64,000 nt of DNA from Antedon mediterranea (lineage: Eukaryota; Echinodermata; Crinoidea; Comatulida; Antedonidae): assembly GCF_964355755.1 (NCBI RefSeq), contig NC_092673.1:4905001-4969000 (forward strand). Reading direction: 5' to 3'. The notes below the pieces were generated by a model. The model was not told where the DNA came from and did not search any database. It saw only the letters and a list, made by a program, of their open reading frames with translations. Within the stretch, counting starts at the first letter, position 1. Each line of letters begins with the position of its first letter. Positions 45,901-57,682 of the stretch are shown piece after piece. A program made the position numbers and the translations under genes.

Positions 45901-48900
45901 CACATAAAACAATGTTTCTCTGTCCCTGAACCAACATAATTCCAATAAACATGGCTATATCATACCAAATGTATTCTACAAAATAAACAGCCAGCATCAT
46001 ATAATAATTATGGTTTAAAATGTCAAAGACCAACTGATAAATGTGGAATTTGCGTGTATGGTGGTTTGATTCCATAATAGTAATACTGTATTTTGATGAT
46101 GAACTATTGCATTTTCTATGTATATGTACAGGCGCGTAGCCAGAGGGGTTTTTATGGTTCGGGCGAACCCCCATTCCCGACATGCCCAATACCTCACCCT
46201 CATCTCTGAAAATCCTCCAAATACGTGCCCCACACAGTACAAAAGGTTAATTTGAAAAATTCGTTCGTGAATAACTCGATACCTTCTTCACTGTATGAGC
46301 GTATGTCGAGCGATACGTGTCTGTAAATTTACGAGTTGCAAATGAATTGCCGATTTTCACCTGAAATCCCTGGATGTAACGTGATATTGATGCGTGTATC
46401 GTACTCATAAAGTGAGCTGGGGCACGAACGATTCGTACAAAGGACACCGCCAGACAATAGCGTACGTACCTATATTGTTTAGATCACGGCAGTCAGCATG
46501 CATAAAGTATACCGTAAATCTTCTAATTGTAACCCTGGGTTATTATATTATTCTTTGATTGTTTTTTAGGGTGGGTTACTACTAGAAGGGGATTACTATT
46601 AGAGTAGTGGGTTACTATTACTTGAAAATAGTAACCCACCCCAACTATTCCGGTCAGCAGCTCATAGCAAAATAATAAAACAGTACGGATAAACACATTT
46701 GTTTGAACAGAACTAACTATCTAACTAACTTATAAACTCAAAAACACTCAATCCTTCCCCACACCCGAGATCAACATGCATTATCTCCTTATTACTATCA
46801 GAGTAGTGGGTTGTTATTATTATAGATTGACTATTGACTGGGTTACACTATTACTATTAAAAGGAGGGTTACTATTATTAGAGTGTGGGTTACTATTAGA
46901 AGATTGATTAATATTTAATTTCTTCAAATTGCTGTAAATAAATATAGGTAGAGCTATAATAAGCATTGAATTTGCCTTCTCACACAAAGTGCTTTTTTTG
47001 GGGATTCCCCTAGACGTACGTACGTTCACATTGAACTTGAACGCAAGTGAATGATCAAAAAAGGTACGAATACGATCGTTTTGCTCATTGGTAGCATGCT
47101 GCATGAGAGTGTCTTTTCCGACTAATTAGAGGTGCTATTTATCATGAATGTTATGTGCGAGAGTATACCATTTCCGGCCATCTAGAGGTGTCATTTAACC
47201 AAATTTGCTTCGCCCCTCCAGATTTAGGATGGCTTTTAGGTAAGGGTGGAATTAAACGACATTAAACTCATTACAAACGTATCAGATTAACATAATTCGT
47301 TTTTGCTGTAGCATACGTCGATACACAGTACATAACGTAACCGTCAGTAAACTTCGCCTGGAAAGTAATACTACGACACATTTTGGTCCCTGGATGGAAT
47401 ATGATATCACGCGTTTGGACACAACGTTGAACGATTCGTACAAAGGGATACCGCCAGACAAGTGCGTACCTATTGTTTAATAGTTGGATAGCTGGCAATA
47501 ATGAATGCATAATAGCCCTCCGACGTACTCGCGGTCAATGGAACGTCGCGGTTTTCTAGGCGCTGAGGCTACGAAGTGAACGCCAACGATTTTTACAGTA
47601 TTCCCCGACTCGACAAAAAGTACCTGTGTTCCCAGATATGGGATAGGCTCCCCGACGAGGGGATAGAGCCCATGCGGATACACAGTTGATGATCTTAACC
47701 TGGATGTTTTACTATTTTCATGAGATTTAAAACATATTTTTTCTTAGAATATGCCAATTGCGCATTCTTTTGACATCATACTTTACTAACTTATGACGTC
47801 ATAGGTACGTTATATGGTAATTTAAATATTAATTGGAAAGTTTAATACCACATTTATATAGCGGCTATTCTGAATTTATGCTAATTAACCTTTTTGATGT
47901 CTGACCGTATCATGTTCATTTCAACAAGAAAATGTTAGAAAATTGTTTTCCTGCGGTTTCTACATTTTTTTTAGCATAGGATAATGTCATTTAAGCAGTT
48001 ATAACATAATATATGACGTCACAACTACCTTATGACGTCATAGTTACGTCATATGGTAATTTAAATATGCTAGTTTGAAAGTTTAATGTCACATTTATAT
48101 TTACTCGTAATGCACTTAGGTGGTCTAAAACCAACCGTTGAGGAGATATGGGAACTTCAAATGGTAAATGGCGGCCATTTTGAATTTATGCCAATTAACC
48201 CACTTTCCGGTGTCCGATTTCGATAAATTTTGGATATGATGTTTATTTGGACTATATCAACTAGACAACACATTTCTGTTGCATTTAACATATCTAAACG
48301 ATTTCCTCTTCATAAAATGACTTATTTGACCTAAATTGACCTTTGACCCTTCATATCTCAAAAACGCCCCCTCCCCGTCGCGATCAACATTCATATTCGT
48401 ATTCTACAGCCAAAATTACCCCAGAAAAAGTACATGAAGTAAATTCTGCAAAAAGTGACACCTACACCTCAAATACGACTGGTCTAATATTATTTATCTA
48501 CAAATCATCAGCAAAATGTAAACAATAGTTACCTGCTTTAAACGTCTCCATTTTGCTCTGCGATTTTGGAACCATGTTTTTACCTGAAAATAAAAAAAAA
48601 CAAATATAAAACATTTATTTAAAATTGCTTTATTATCAATAACCACTAATTCTATCATCTATAAATTTAAAAAAACATTAAGACAAAGGTCAAATGAATA
48701 CAATGTACATGAAAGCGATACATAATTGCGAAAAAACAACAGAAACTGAGAACATATCAGGCCAAACAATCTAAAAAAAAGTTTCATTTGTTTCAAGATA
48801 ACAAATTTTCTTGTATTCCTTTGTGTTCGTCAACCGTAATAACCAAATACTCGAAATATAACCTATTTAAATAGGCGTTAAATAACGTGACAAGATAATT

Positions 48901-51900
48901 GGATATTGCAGTTTAATATATAATTCCTTAAACTAATATTGGCGCCAAAACTGTGAGAATCATTCAACGCACAGGCTATTTTCTAACGTGTTGAAACGAG
49001 GACTAATTCAAGAGCCGCCAATTCGAACTGCTCGTTAGTAGAGGAACTCAGAGGCTATAATTACAAATTATCTGCTTATGGTGGCTTCCTTTCTACAACT
49101 CTAATATCTTTCCTGTATCTCAGTAAAGAATCCGGGCCCGTTTCATGTACAAAGGGTACTGTTTTTTACGGGAGGCCGTTTCACAAATTCAATCAAGCTT
49201 AATAAAGTATTACAATAACGTGTCAATTAGTTAATAATTGTGACCATCATCACTATACAGGATACTGCAGAGAAAACTATTGAATTGAAGTATAGAAACA
49301 AACACAATGTTAAATTCGTTTAAAAAAATGTGATACCCTTTCATTCGAATGTGGTTAGGCCTGTTTGTTACTCGGTTACATTAGTAACGATAGCCAAAAC
49401 TATTTAAATACAGGGGCCTACTTTGGAACATTAATAGGCCTACCATGAGCAGTAGTAGTCCTGGATGTTGTTGTATGAAAACAAAATGTCTTTGGAGGAA
49501 TAGGTTGTATATCATTAAGCAGTTGTAATTTTCCACACCGTACTAACTAATTACAATAACAAAGATCATGAACGAAGTATGAAGGGAGTTTACCCTTTTG
49601 ACACCTATCAGACAATAACACCAATTAATTAACTTCCGTAATCTTTTATTGTGACGAACAGGGCAAAATGAAAAATGTGCGGGTACATACACAGTTAACA
49701 CGTGACCTGGTACTCTATGACATTCTAGTGAAAATGTGCTACCATGTACGCAATTCATGTTTAATGTTATAGAATAAATATATAGTTATAAATGTCTGTT
49801 GGCAGTTGTATGCTATTTTGTTCTTACTGTGTTAATTGTATTTATTACTAAGCCTAAAAGTAGGCCTAAAGTCTATAACTGTTCGTTTGAAATTCTAAAA
49901 ATATCTTAAGTATGATATCTAACTGTATAGCTTGGTCTATTAAAACTTTATTGGATATCAATTCACAGTAATTCATTATCAGAAACAATAGACACGATCA
50001 CTGAACTTTCAATTCCCTTCATTTACATTATACAGCAAACATGAAACATATGCCAACAAAAGGGTACTTTTAAAACGGATATTAAGTTAACTTAAGATCT
50101 TGTTCGGGACACTTAGGGGTATTATTATATTATAAGCAACTGACTGAATTCATTTTGTAAGCGACGCGTAAGTGAATTTCATATGGCGAAAGTCTGTAGA
50201 AAGGGGTTGTACATTTACACCGCTAATTAATGCGTGGTTTCCACTAGACGCAACGCAACGACGTAACCCATCGTAAAGCTTGGTTTCCACTAGAACGTAA
50301 CGCAATGACGTAAACGTAACGCAAGCGTTTTAACCAATGACAAGCGAAGTTATAGACAGTTAGCAATGACAAGCAAATAAGCCATCGCTTGTGATTGGTC
50401 AATTCACTTGCGTTGCGTTACGTCCTTGCGTTGCGTCGCTAGTGGGAACCACGCTTAAGGGATTTGTCCAATCACAAGCGATGGATTATTCGAACTGTCG
50501 CTTGTCATTGTCAACTCGCTTGCGTTGCGTCTACGTCTTTGCGTTGCGTCCTAGTGGCAACCAAGCTTAAGATACCCGTACGTTTAATTCATATTTTTTT
50601 AATATTAAAGTTTAAGTAAGTTGGAGAATTTGCGGAAGACTGTCGATATTTGAGAAAGCGGCATTTATTAAATTTGGTTGAATTGTTATGATTTTTGTAG
50701 GTTGTGATTTGATATTTATTAATGGTGCCTTTAATCTTCATTGATAATGTTGATATTGTGAATTATTCTCTCTGTTTTGATTTTATCTTTTCATTTCACG
50801 CTTGGGTGCACACGGAACAACAAATTTAACTGATGAATTATTCATGTTTATTTTGTGACGTTTCATGAGGGGTCCCCAACTTATGTACGAAAAAAAAAAT
50901 CGCGGCCCGGATCCCCACACCCCACAAAAATTAGCTGTTTTCAAGTTGAATCAAGTTTTGTTTTAAATTACCTGTCTTTCGCTAAGTTGCAGTAATTTTG
51001 CCAACTTTTTACGTTCTGGTGGTGACAAATATTTTTGGTTCTCAAACTTCTTTTCCAACTCCATTGTTTGGTCATTAGAGAATCTAACTTGTCCTCCTTT
51101 TCGTTTGTGTAGGGGTCTTTGTATGAACGGATTCCATAGGAAAGGTTTTCCTGAAACTGTAGATAAAAGAAGAATTTATGTTACGTAACACATTATAAAT
51201 AACAATTATATGGATATCTATAGTTGTGATTTAATGATACTATAGTTTTATATCATCAAATACAATGATAAGAAATGTAAGCAATGATTCAACGTTTCGA
51301 TCTTTATTTGATCATCGTCAGGAATGATAAAGGCTGTATTCAAAGAATTTAGAGAAATTTTTTAAACAAAGAATTCCAATCGAATAGTCGATATATATAA
51401 ATATAATGTGTTATTTTAGCCTATTCTCAGTAATATATCTATAATTGATTGTAGTATCATAGGCAAATTATATGATACAGAATAATATGTGACGCCTCAT
51501 TTTAAAGATAAATTTTCAACAAATTTTAGAAAAATTTAAATTCAGTCTTCGAGGATAAACAATCAATGAATAACGAAAACGAGGATATTTGTATAATTCG
51601 TTACCATTGATCATTTCATTTATTGTATGAATCAATAAGTCTAAATTGTTTTCAATCTAAAGCGCAAACGGAACCATCCGGACTTGAGTACTATTCCTCT
51701 ATGTATTTTTCAGGAGGTAATAGAGGTAATATATAAAGCTATTATATGATATAATATAGCATTAAATTGCATTTTCAGAAGGTTAATTATTTTCGCTCTT
51801 GTGATGTGCGGTTCTTCGATTGGTGTTTTACAATAAAAGACCACTGTATACAGGAAGGTTATACCGTCGATCGAATACTGTATTAAATATTATGCTCTTC

Positions 51901-54900
51901 ATAGAACCCAACAATATAATACATTCGCATTATATTTGTATCATAAAACAGGTGTTTAATTTGTGTGTATATACATTTCACTTATTATTAACTTGCACTG
52001 ATGAAGGACTAGTGTTTCCCGAAAGCTCTGCTAATTTTTCTGGCTGTTTAGTTTATCGTTTTGATTTAGTTTTTTGCTTTTTTTATTTTGTATCTCCAAT
52101 GAGGCCCAGCCACTGATACCAACAGCATTGTTATTTTTTTTTTCATTAATTTGCCTTAGGACTTATATTTTACTTATTATTTTTTTCTTTTTATATATGG
52201 TTAGGCCTATAATAGTTGAGTCCAATATGGGACATCGTGGAAATAGTTTGAAAATAGCAGGTGCGAAAGAGTTTGTTTGGCAAGTGAGAAAAAGAGTTTG
52301 ATAGTGTATTGATAAACTGTAACGAATCCAAAACAAATTGAAGTTAACGGTCACCCTTAATGAGTGCTTGAAATACGCGATTTCCTCGTGTCATTAGCCA
52401 AAGTGCTATGTCTATTTACCCTTTTCCTATGTCTATTTACCCTTTTCCTCGTCTCTTTTGTGAGGCGTACTGTGTAAGCATGATTGTGATGTTTGACTGT
52501 CAAAATGACATATAAATATCAATTAGTTTATTAATTAGTGGTTTTATATATTTGTTTAGGATTTTTATTGCTCTTTTCATATAGGTGTTATTGATTTCCT
52601 TATTACTGGTGTATTTTGTTATAGGCCTATTCAAATCTGTCCTTACCCATTAGATTTACAGATTTGATCATTGCCGTCTTAAACCTGATTTATAACTGAA
52701 TAATAGGTTAATACAGCCTGTTAAGGCTATTTTTGTTGGGATGCCACCTGCCTTGTTAAACTTTCAGTGGAATTGTATTGTTAATTTTTTTTTTCTTTGC
52801 GGTTACTAACATGGGTACTTTTGTCCCGGATTCAGGAAAAGTGCTTAGCATTGCAGCCTGGCTGACTGGTGGTTACCCCTTCGGATATGCTAAATACATT
52901 GCATTTTAAATAGGTGAACCAGTATAAAGAAAAACCGCCTTCTATTCAAACCACTATACAATATCCGAACGAGTTCAATGTACAGTTGCTAATCTTACAG
53001 TTAGTTCTTTCCCACATTGATGGCTTTTACTGACATCCTGGGCCATGTTTAAAAGAGAAGATCAACCAAGAGGTGTGGAAACGTTTCCTGTCCAGGGAGC
53101 ATAACGGAAACGCTAGGGCGCAGCTGGCGAAGTTTCTTAGACTGTTGTAAGCCAAATGGGCCTAGCTGATAAGAGGCATTGACTGGTAAAGGCAGGAAAC
53201 TATAAAACATGTACTAATCTCCCAGATTACAGACACAATACGTTAAATAAGCTTATTCAATAACTAATATGGACATGAATAGCTGAAATAGGGAAATCAT
53301 ATGCATTATGCAAGTTCTATTAATTTTCTTGGTAGAACGCGACCATCGAAGATTATTTACGATTTATGAGAATTTACTGACGATTAACCCATCGCCAATC
53401 AATGAGTAATACGTTCGATATTGATCATTACTTCGTAAATCTGATCAGATTGAATCTCCTATCATAGCGCCAATGGGACCTTTAGATATTATTCGCAATA
53501 TCCTGGATAAGTTAGCTATTGTTGTCTTGTTAAAGGCTCAAACCAGTATGATTATACCCTATTGCGGTACTCCTCAACCACTTATACATTTTTGTTTTCT
53601 TTTATTATTTATTTGAAATCAATGATGCGGAAATTTAGTCGGCACCTGGATCTAACAAATAATCATAACGTATGTAATATTAAAACTGTTTTATACAAAC
53701 AGGGCCTAATATAAATAAGGTGAAAATGAATCAATATACGTAAACAATTAACATACTAACCACTCCACCACCATAACAATAAGTAATTTAAACTAAAGCT
53801 CATCAATATCATCTTTATTTATTGCTTCTTATTAATACACCCACCTCCTTCATTTGATATGATTATTATTTTAAGGGCATGTTTAAAATTATATTTGTAT
53901 TAAATTATTAATAATATTGATATATTATCATTACCATCTGAAAAAATCACATTTTCTTTTCCAAAATGATTAATGTCATTTTAACAGAATACTAAAACGT
54001 AAAGTAACTAAAACCTGTAAGTTTGTCTTTGTTTTAAAGCGTTTTTTTAAACAAGGAAGCTACATAATAATTTAATGAGAGGAAACACACACGCACCCAC
54101 GGCCTGCCACAAAGAATTTTTTAAAACTGTAAAATATCATATAACATAAACATGAAGGAATTATTAAAAATGATATAAATTATGACCCTGGAGAAAAAAA
54201 TATGACATATGACCTAATTTCTCTCCCAATCTAAATCATCGAAAACATAATGTTATGTGTTATCTTCCTAATTTGTATTAAATAAGCATAGGGATTAACA
54301 CATTTCTTTAAGCATTTAACATTGATATTATTATTACAACAGTTGTATTTATATTAATTATAATTTCGTCATCCATAAGAGAGATGAATGGATAAATAGA
54401 TAAGTTTTAGGCTATAACTGTTTCTTGAATCATGGATCTATAATAAGGTCCATGCTTGAACTAATGTATGTTACCGTTGCTGTCTGAGCATGGCCATCAT
54501 TTCTAACAAAATGTCGTTTTTAATAAAATAAGGTCCCAATTAATTGTTTTTGTTAAATTTTAAATTGTGTGAACATGGAATAATTAGAATATTGTACATT
54601 GTAAAATGTACCTGACTTTGAATATTTGAATGATTGCATTTAATTTGATAAAATAATCATGATAATATAAAGTATTTGTGTCCATCCCAAATAAAGTATT
54701 CATGAATTATTACAGTATATAAAATGTTAATTACCAAAGTAGATCAATAATATTCTGTTATATAACAATGCTTTTGTGAAGTATTGGCAAATAACAATCG
54801 ACAGCTTTTGTAAGTAGCTTGGCTATGTCGGATGTTGATACCATCAAAATTAATATTGCATATATTACACAAACAATTGACTAATTATTTCCTTATAAAC

Positions 54901-55875
54901 AAAGCGCGCTATTGTTTGTAGAACGATAATAATATTCCTTGAAAAACAAGTATATAGACCTTATACCGTGATTCCTACATTGCAAAACATAACTTTGATT
55001 ACAAATGTTTATGATAAAAGATAACGAAAAATAATGATCATATTGATAATTAAATATTAAAAATAGGAATGAGATGATAACAGGCATATTATATTGTTAA
55101 AACGATAGTAAAAACCTATAACAATATAAAAAGTGTTCATGTTATATTTTGGTACCCTATTGTACACTTTACTTACTTTGAGTATCATTGCAAAATATAA
55201 AAAAAATTATATACTTTAGATCATAACATTTGATATTAAACACACATTTAGTAGAATCCCTATTATGGAGACAACTTCAAACCTAAAAAAGTTAAATTAA
55301 AAACATAAATATTTCCCCTTGTTTGTTCGAGGCCCCTTATGGTTCTATCGTGATAAATAGTAATAAATAGTAAGTTATTTTAATAATAAGGTTTTAAAAT
55401 ACATACCTTTGTTATATGGATCGTGCATTTCTCTGATTGTTTGTGTATGGTAGTCTGCTCGATGGTATGGGTACAAAGGACCAGAAAATCCGTTGTTATA
55501 ACTTAATGGAGAAGGAGACGTCATTGCCTGAGTTGGAGAAGTTAAAGCTGGTGATGGTAAAGACTGTTCGTAATAGGAATTTCTTTGGCAACTGTTCTGG
55601 TACTGTATGCCTCCGGTGTTGGAGTAACTACCATTGAAATTAGCACTTGGCGGTAACGTTGGTGTTGGTCTTGCTGGGCCTAAGTTGTAGGCCTGACGTC
55701 CAAGAATATTATCTATATAAAACGGCGTGTGTCCAACTGCCTGGTGGTGTGTGGCCTGTGCGATGCTCGGTTGCACTGGGGTGGGGGCTACGATAGAAGA
55801 TACGGGGTTCATCATGAGGGGTCCCCCACCACATGATGCCGTCACGCTGGGTGGTGGGTATGGAATCGTCGACAT
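42747..55875 (-). CDS. HHEX: HHEX homeobox transcription factor (complete, 4 exons)
   Basis: Four exons give a 303-residue protein. Residues 1-156 are rich in Pro, Ser and Thr, with the eh1-type motif FYIDNIL at 52-58 that in Hex proteins recruits Groucho/TLE corepressors, and GPLYPY at 132-137, a Hex-specific block. The homeodomain is residues 173-232, with W220 F221 Q222 N223 R224 in helix 3 (Gln at position 50, Asn at position 51). The block before it, KPFLWNPFIQRPLHKRKGGQ, is diagnostic of HHEX. The C-terminal tail is short (70 residues), acidic and Asn-rich, ending EIDVLKND, recalling the acidic vertebrate end. HHEX is a nuclear regulator of endoderm and haematopoietic fate. The two introns bounding exon 3 sit where they do in vertebrate HHEX. 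Introns are 4256, 2388 and 5573 bp. Confidence 0.96.
46130..46245. repeat. GCGCGTAGCCAG-type repeat end
   Basis: GGCGCGTAGCCAGAGGGGTT and GTTCGGGCGAACCCCC recall the ends of a widespread class of short animal DNA-transposon remnants. The rest is degraded. Confidence 0.35.
46247..46490 (+). repeat. Diverged direct repeat, left copy
   Basis: Shares AACGATTCGTACAAAGG, ACCGCCAGACAA and GCGTAC...CCTAT..TGTTT with 47271-47500 in the same orientation. Confidence 0.65.
46560..46910. repeat. GGGTTACTATTA-rich simple repeat
   Basis: Irregular repeats of GGGTTACTATTA, TTACTATTAGAGTAGTGGG and the inverse TAGTAACCCACCCC between about 46560-46640 and 46785-46905, with about 140 bp of unique sequence between. 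Confidence 0.7.
47271..47500 (+). repeat. Diverged direct repeat, right copy
   Basis: Second copy of the 46247-46490 sequence, about 1.0 kb away. Possibly the two long repeats of a decayed retroelement or a simple segmental duplication. Confidence 0.65.
47785..48260. repeat. ~240-bp tandem duplication with TGACGTCA sites
   Basis: TATGACGTCATAGGTACGTT and GGTAATTTAAATATTAATTG (47790 on) recur at 48030 with small changes, followed in both by CACATTTATAT and TGAATTTATGC(T/C)AATTAACC. TGACGTCA occurs at 47794, 48014 and 48033. Confidence 0.75.
48533..48583 (-). CDS. HHEX: HHEX exon 3 (homeodomain recognition helix micro-exon)
   Basis: This is a 51-bp exon of 17 codons, VKTWFQNRRAKWRRLKQ, the DNA-recognition helix. 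It is bounded by acceptor TTTTCAG (48584) and donor GTAACT (48532), phase 0 on both sides. It is too short to appear as an open reading frame of note and was found from the homeodomain sequence. Confidence 0.96.
50228..50570. mobile_element. MITE family A, copy 6, interrupted by copy 7
   Basis: The left piece (50228-50273, TGCGTGGTTTCCACTAG...ACGTAACCCA) and right piece (50459-50570, TCCAATCACAAGCGATGG to CTAGTGGCAACCAAGCTTAA) together make one family A element. It is split by a complete, less diverged copy. Confidence 0.8.
50274..50458. mobile_element. MITE family A, copy 7 (nested)
   Basis: TAA, then AGCTTGGTTTCCACTAG to CTAGTGGGAACCACGCT, then TAA. It is complete and in the long form, including the TTATAGACAGTTAGCAATGA segment, inverted relative to copy 5. 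Confidence 0.85.
50972..51150 (-). CDS. HHEX: HHEX exon 2 (homeodomain, first part)
   Basis: Acceptor CTACAGTTTCAG ends at 51151. The first two bases complete Gly157, then KPFLWNPFIQRPLHKRKGGQ leads into homeodomain helices 1 and 2 (ELEKKFENQKYLSPPERKKL) and ends LLQLSERQ at donor GTAATT (50971). Length is 179 bp. The exon breaks the homeodomain between residues 44 and 45, as in vertebrate HHEX. Confidence 0.96.
51151..55406 (-). other. HHEX intron 1
   Basis: AT-rich. Includes a local duplication of CTATGTCTATTTACCCTTTTCC (52407-52449), a SINE-like patch (52800-52930) and a possible retrotransposon relic (53040-53250). No exon was recognised. Confidence 0.7.
55407..55875 (-). CDS. HHEX: HHEX exon 1 (N-terminus, eh1 motif)
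   Basis: The first ATG in this frame is at 55875-55873. 156 codons follow plus one base of a Gly codon, ending at donor GTATGT (AAAG|GTATGT, donor starts 55406). The open frame continues upstream of the ATG to 55989 without another ATG. A strong acceptor-like tract (CTTTCTTTGCATTTTCCAG) ends at 55883, eight bases before the ATG, so the upstream open frame may be intronic. Confidence 0.93.
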
Positions 55876-55882
55876 TATAAGC

Positions 55883-56190
55883 CTGGAAAATGCAAAGAAA
55901 GAAAGATATACAAAAACCCAAGCGATCAATGCAAACTTCAAAATAGACTTGATACTGTATTGACCAAACGATTGACCAGTCCCAACCAAGTCAACTTTCT
56001 GTTTGAGAATAGACCTTTCTTCGCACTAGACTAATCAAGTGCATGTACTAACGGGAGTGGTTTAAACAAGAAAAGTTATTAATATGCATGAACACTGAGA
56101 ACCGTTTGCTATCCGGTGAATGGTTGAGCTTCGGAAAGTTTGTGAACACGTGATTGCGTGCTTGTCCAAATATGGGAATGTCTCCGCCCA
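55883..56190 (-). promoter_or_regulatory. Candidate HHEX proximal regulatory region
   Basis: Within 320 bp upstream of the HHEX ATG are a perfect CArg-type box CCAAATATGG (56166-56175, a serum response factor site), a GC box (CCGCCC, 56184-56189), an E-box CACGTG (56147-56152) and a forkhead-like GTTTAAACAAG near 56060. These are short motifs and could occur by chance, but the cluster is non-repetitive and in the expected place. No TATA box was seen. Confidence 0.35.
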
Positions 56191-57589
56191 CTTGTTGATA
56201 TTATGTCGACCTTGGCTTTTTAGAGGCTAGAAAAAAATGTTAGCAATCGCTGATAATTGAGAGGAACGAGTTGAAACAATGATAAACAAACAAACATACT
56301 AAATAATAGCAATTGAGAGGAAAATAGAATTTTTGATTGCGTAGGCCTAGTCGAGATTTAGGAGAGTGAGTAACGTATCATCACATCGTATTTTATTATG
56401 CAAGCGAATCGACGATTATTATTAAAATATAACATATATACAGTAACATTATTATAAAAGTTTTTTACAAACAAAAAAATGGCACGGATTCTCTGTAAAT
56501 TCTAGGCCTATATCTCCACACTTTGGCATAATTTGTTCAGTATTATAAGCAATACTATATAGTAAAGTGTCTTATATTATGTGTCATATAATAATGCTTT
56601 ATTATTATTTAATTTTTAATTGTTTTATATTATACCTTGATTAAGTAAGGCTTACTGTATAGCCTTTGATACAGGCATGTGATGCATATGTGATACTGTA
56701 TTAAAACACTTGGCCTATGATACTGTAAATCATATGATATAGTACCGTGAATCGGCTTAAATAGAATGTAACAAACAACTATATACAGTATTTATAATAT
56801 CGTTTTGTCAAAAATAGATCGATCAATTACAAGTGAAGACAGTTGTAATTAACATAACGACTGTCAATTAATTGTATTAGTGTCACACGCAGCACTATTT
56901 CGAGGATATTTTCTCAATTTCCGAATTATTACTGAATATTCGTGTGCTAATTTATCATTTAATGCATGGAGAAATAGTTAAGTAATTTATTTCTACGTGT
57001 TTAATGTAAGACATATTGTTCAGTTAAATGACAATTGCGTTTTTGACTGGAAAAAATTAGAGGCGCCGTGAAATACCACACCATTCATTACGAAGAGGAT
57101 ATAAAGCAAACATTGAATATCGAAGAACAACATTAGGCCTATAAAAAAAAAGTTTATAATATTTATTCGTCAAGTTAAAAAAGTACACAATTTGCCAGTA
57201 GTATGTAAGCCATGATTCCAAAGAGGATAACTGCTCTTTACTCGGATCGTTCACACAAATATAATATATTATACATAGAAAATAGCAACATTAAAAGAGT
57301 ACAGTATTTAACATTTATTTTCAATCTGGTATTATTCGTTGTAGACGCATGTTATATATACGATTTGAGCTAAACCTAACTTTATAAATAGAAAAATGAT
57401 AATTTTAAACTACTGTTATAAGAAATGTTTTTTTATTTATTTTTTTAAATCCTTAAATTTGATAGTGTTTATGTTTTAAAAAATATGCTCTTAAATTTAT
57501 TTCAAATAAATAAATAATTCTATTTATAGGCCTATATTATTTCATTTGAATATTAAATATGTTATGTGTTGTACTGTATGTATGTTTTA

Positions 57590-57682
57590 TCGAGGGCCCT
57601 GAATGATCAGTTCTATTAATTAGGAAATGGATAGGCTACCCTCAGTAAAGATGGTAATAAATAAAATAAATAAATAAATATA
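57590..57682 (+). mobile_element. SINE 3' tail with (AAAT)n
   Basis: GGGCCCTGAATGATCAGTTC and ACCCTCAGTAAAGATGGTAA, ending AATAAATAAATAAATA. The first block matches the element at 29355-29390. Confidence 0.5.

Larger units (their letters stand above)
42960..48532 (-). other. HHEX intron 3
   Basis: Contains a diverged direct-repeat pair (46247-46490 and 47271-47500), a GGGTTACTATTA-rich stretch, and two copies of a TGACGTCA-bearing repeat (47750-48300). No separate gene was recognised. Confidence 0.7.
48584..50971 (-). other. HHEX intron 2
   Basis: Holds the nested MITE A elements at 50228-50570; the rest is AT-rich with no exon recognised. Confidence 0.7.

Noticed and set aside
51820-52116. 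98-codon frame in HHEX intron 1
   Set aside because: Composition follows the local T-rich DNA, with no recognisable motif; likely chance.
55873-55989. N-terminal extension of HHEX with a hydrophobic stretch
   Set aside because: There is no ATG in the extension; the upstream frame begins at TTG. A strong splice acceptor lies just before the ATG at 55875, and Hex proteins have no membrane segment.
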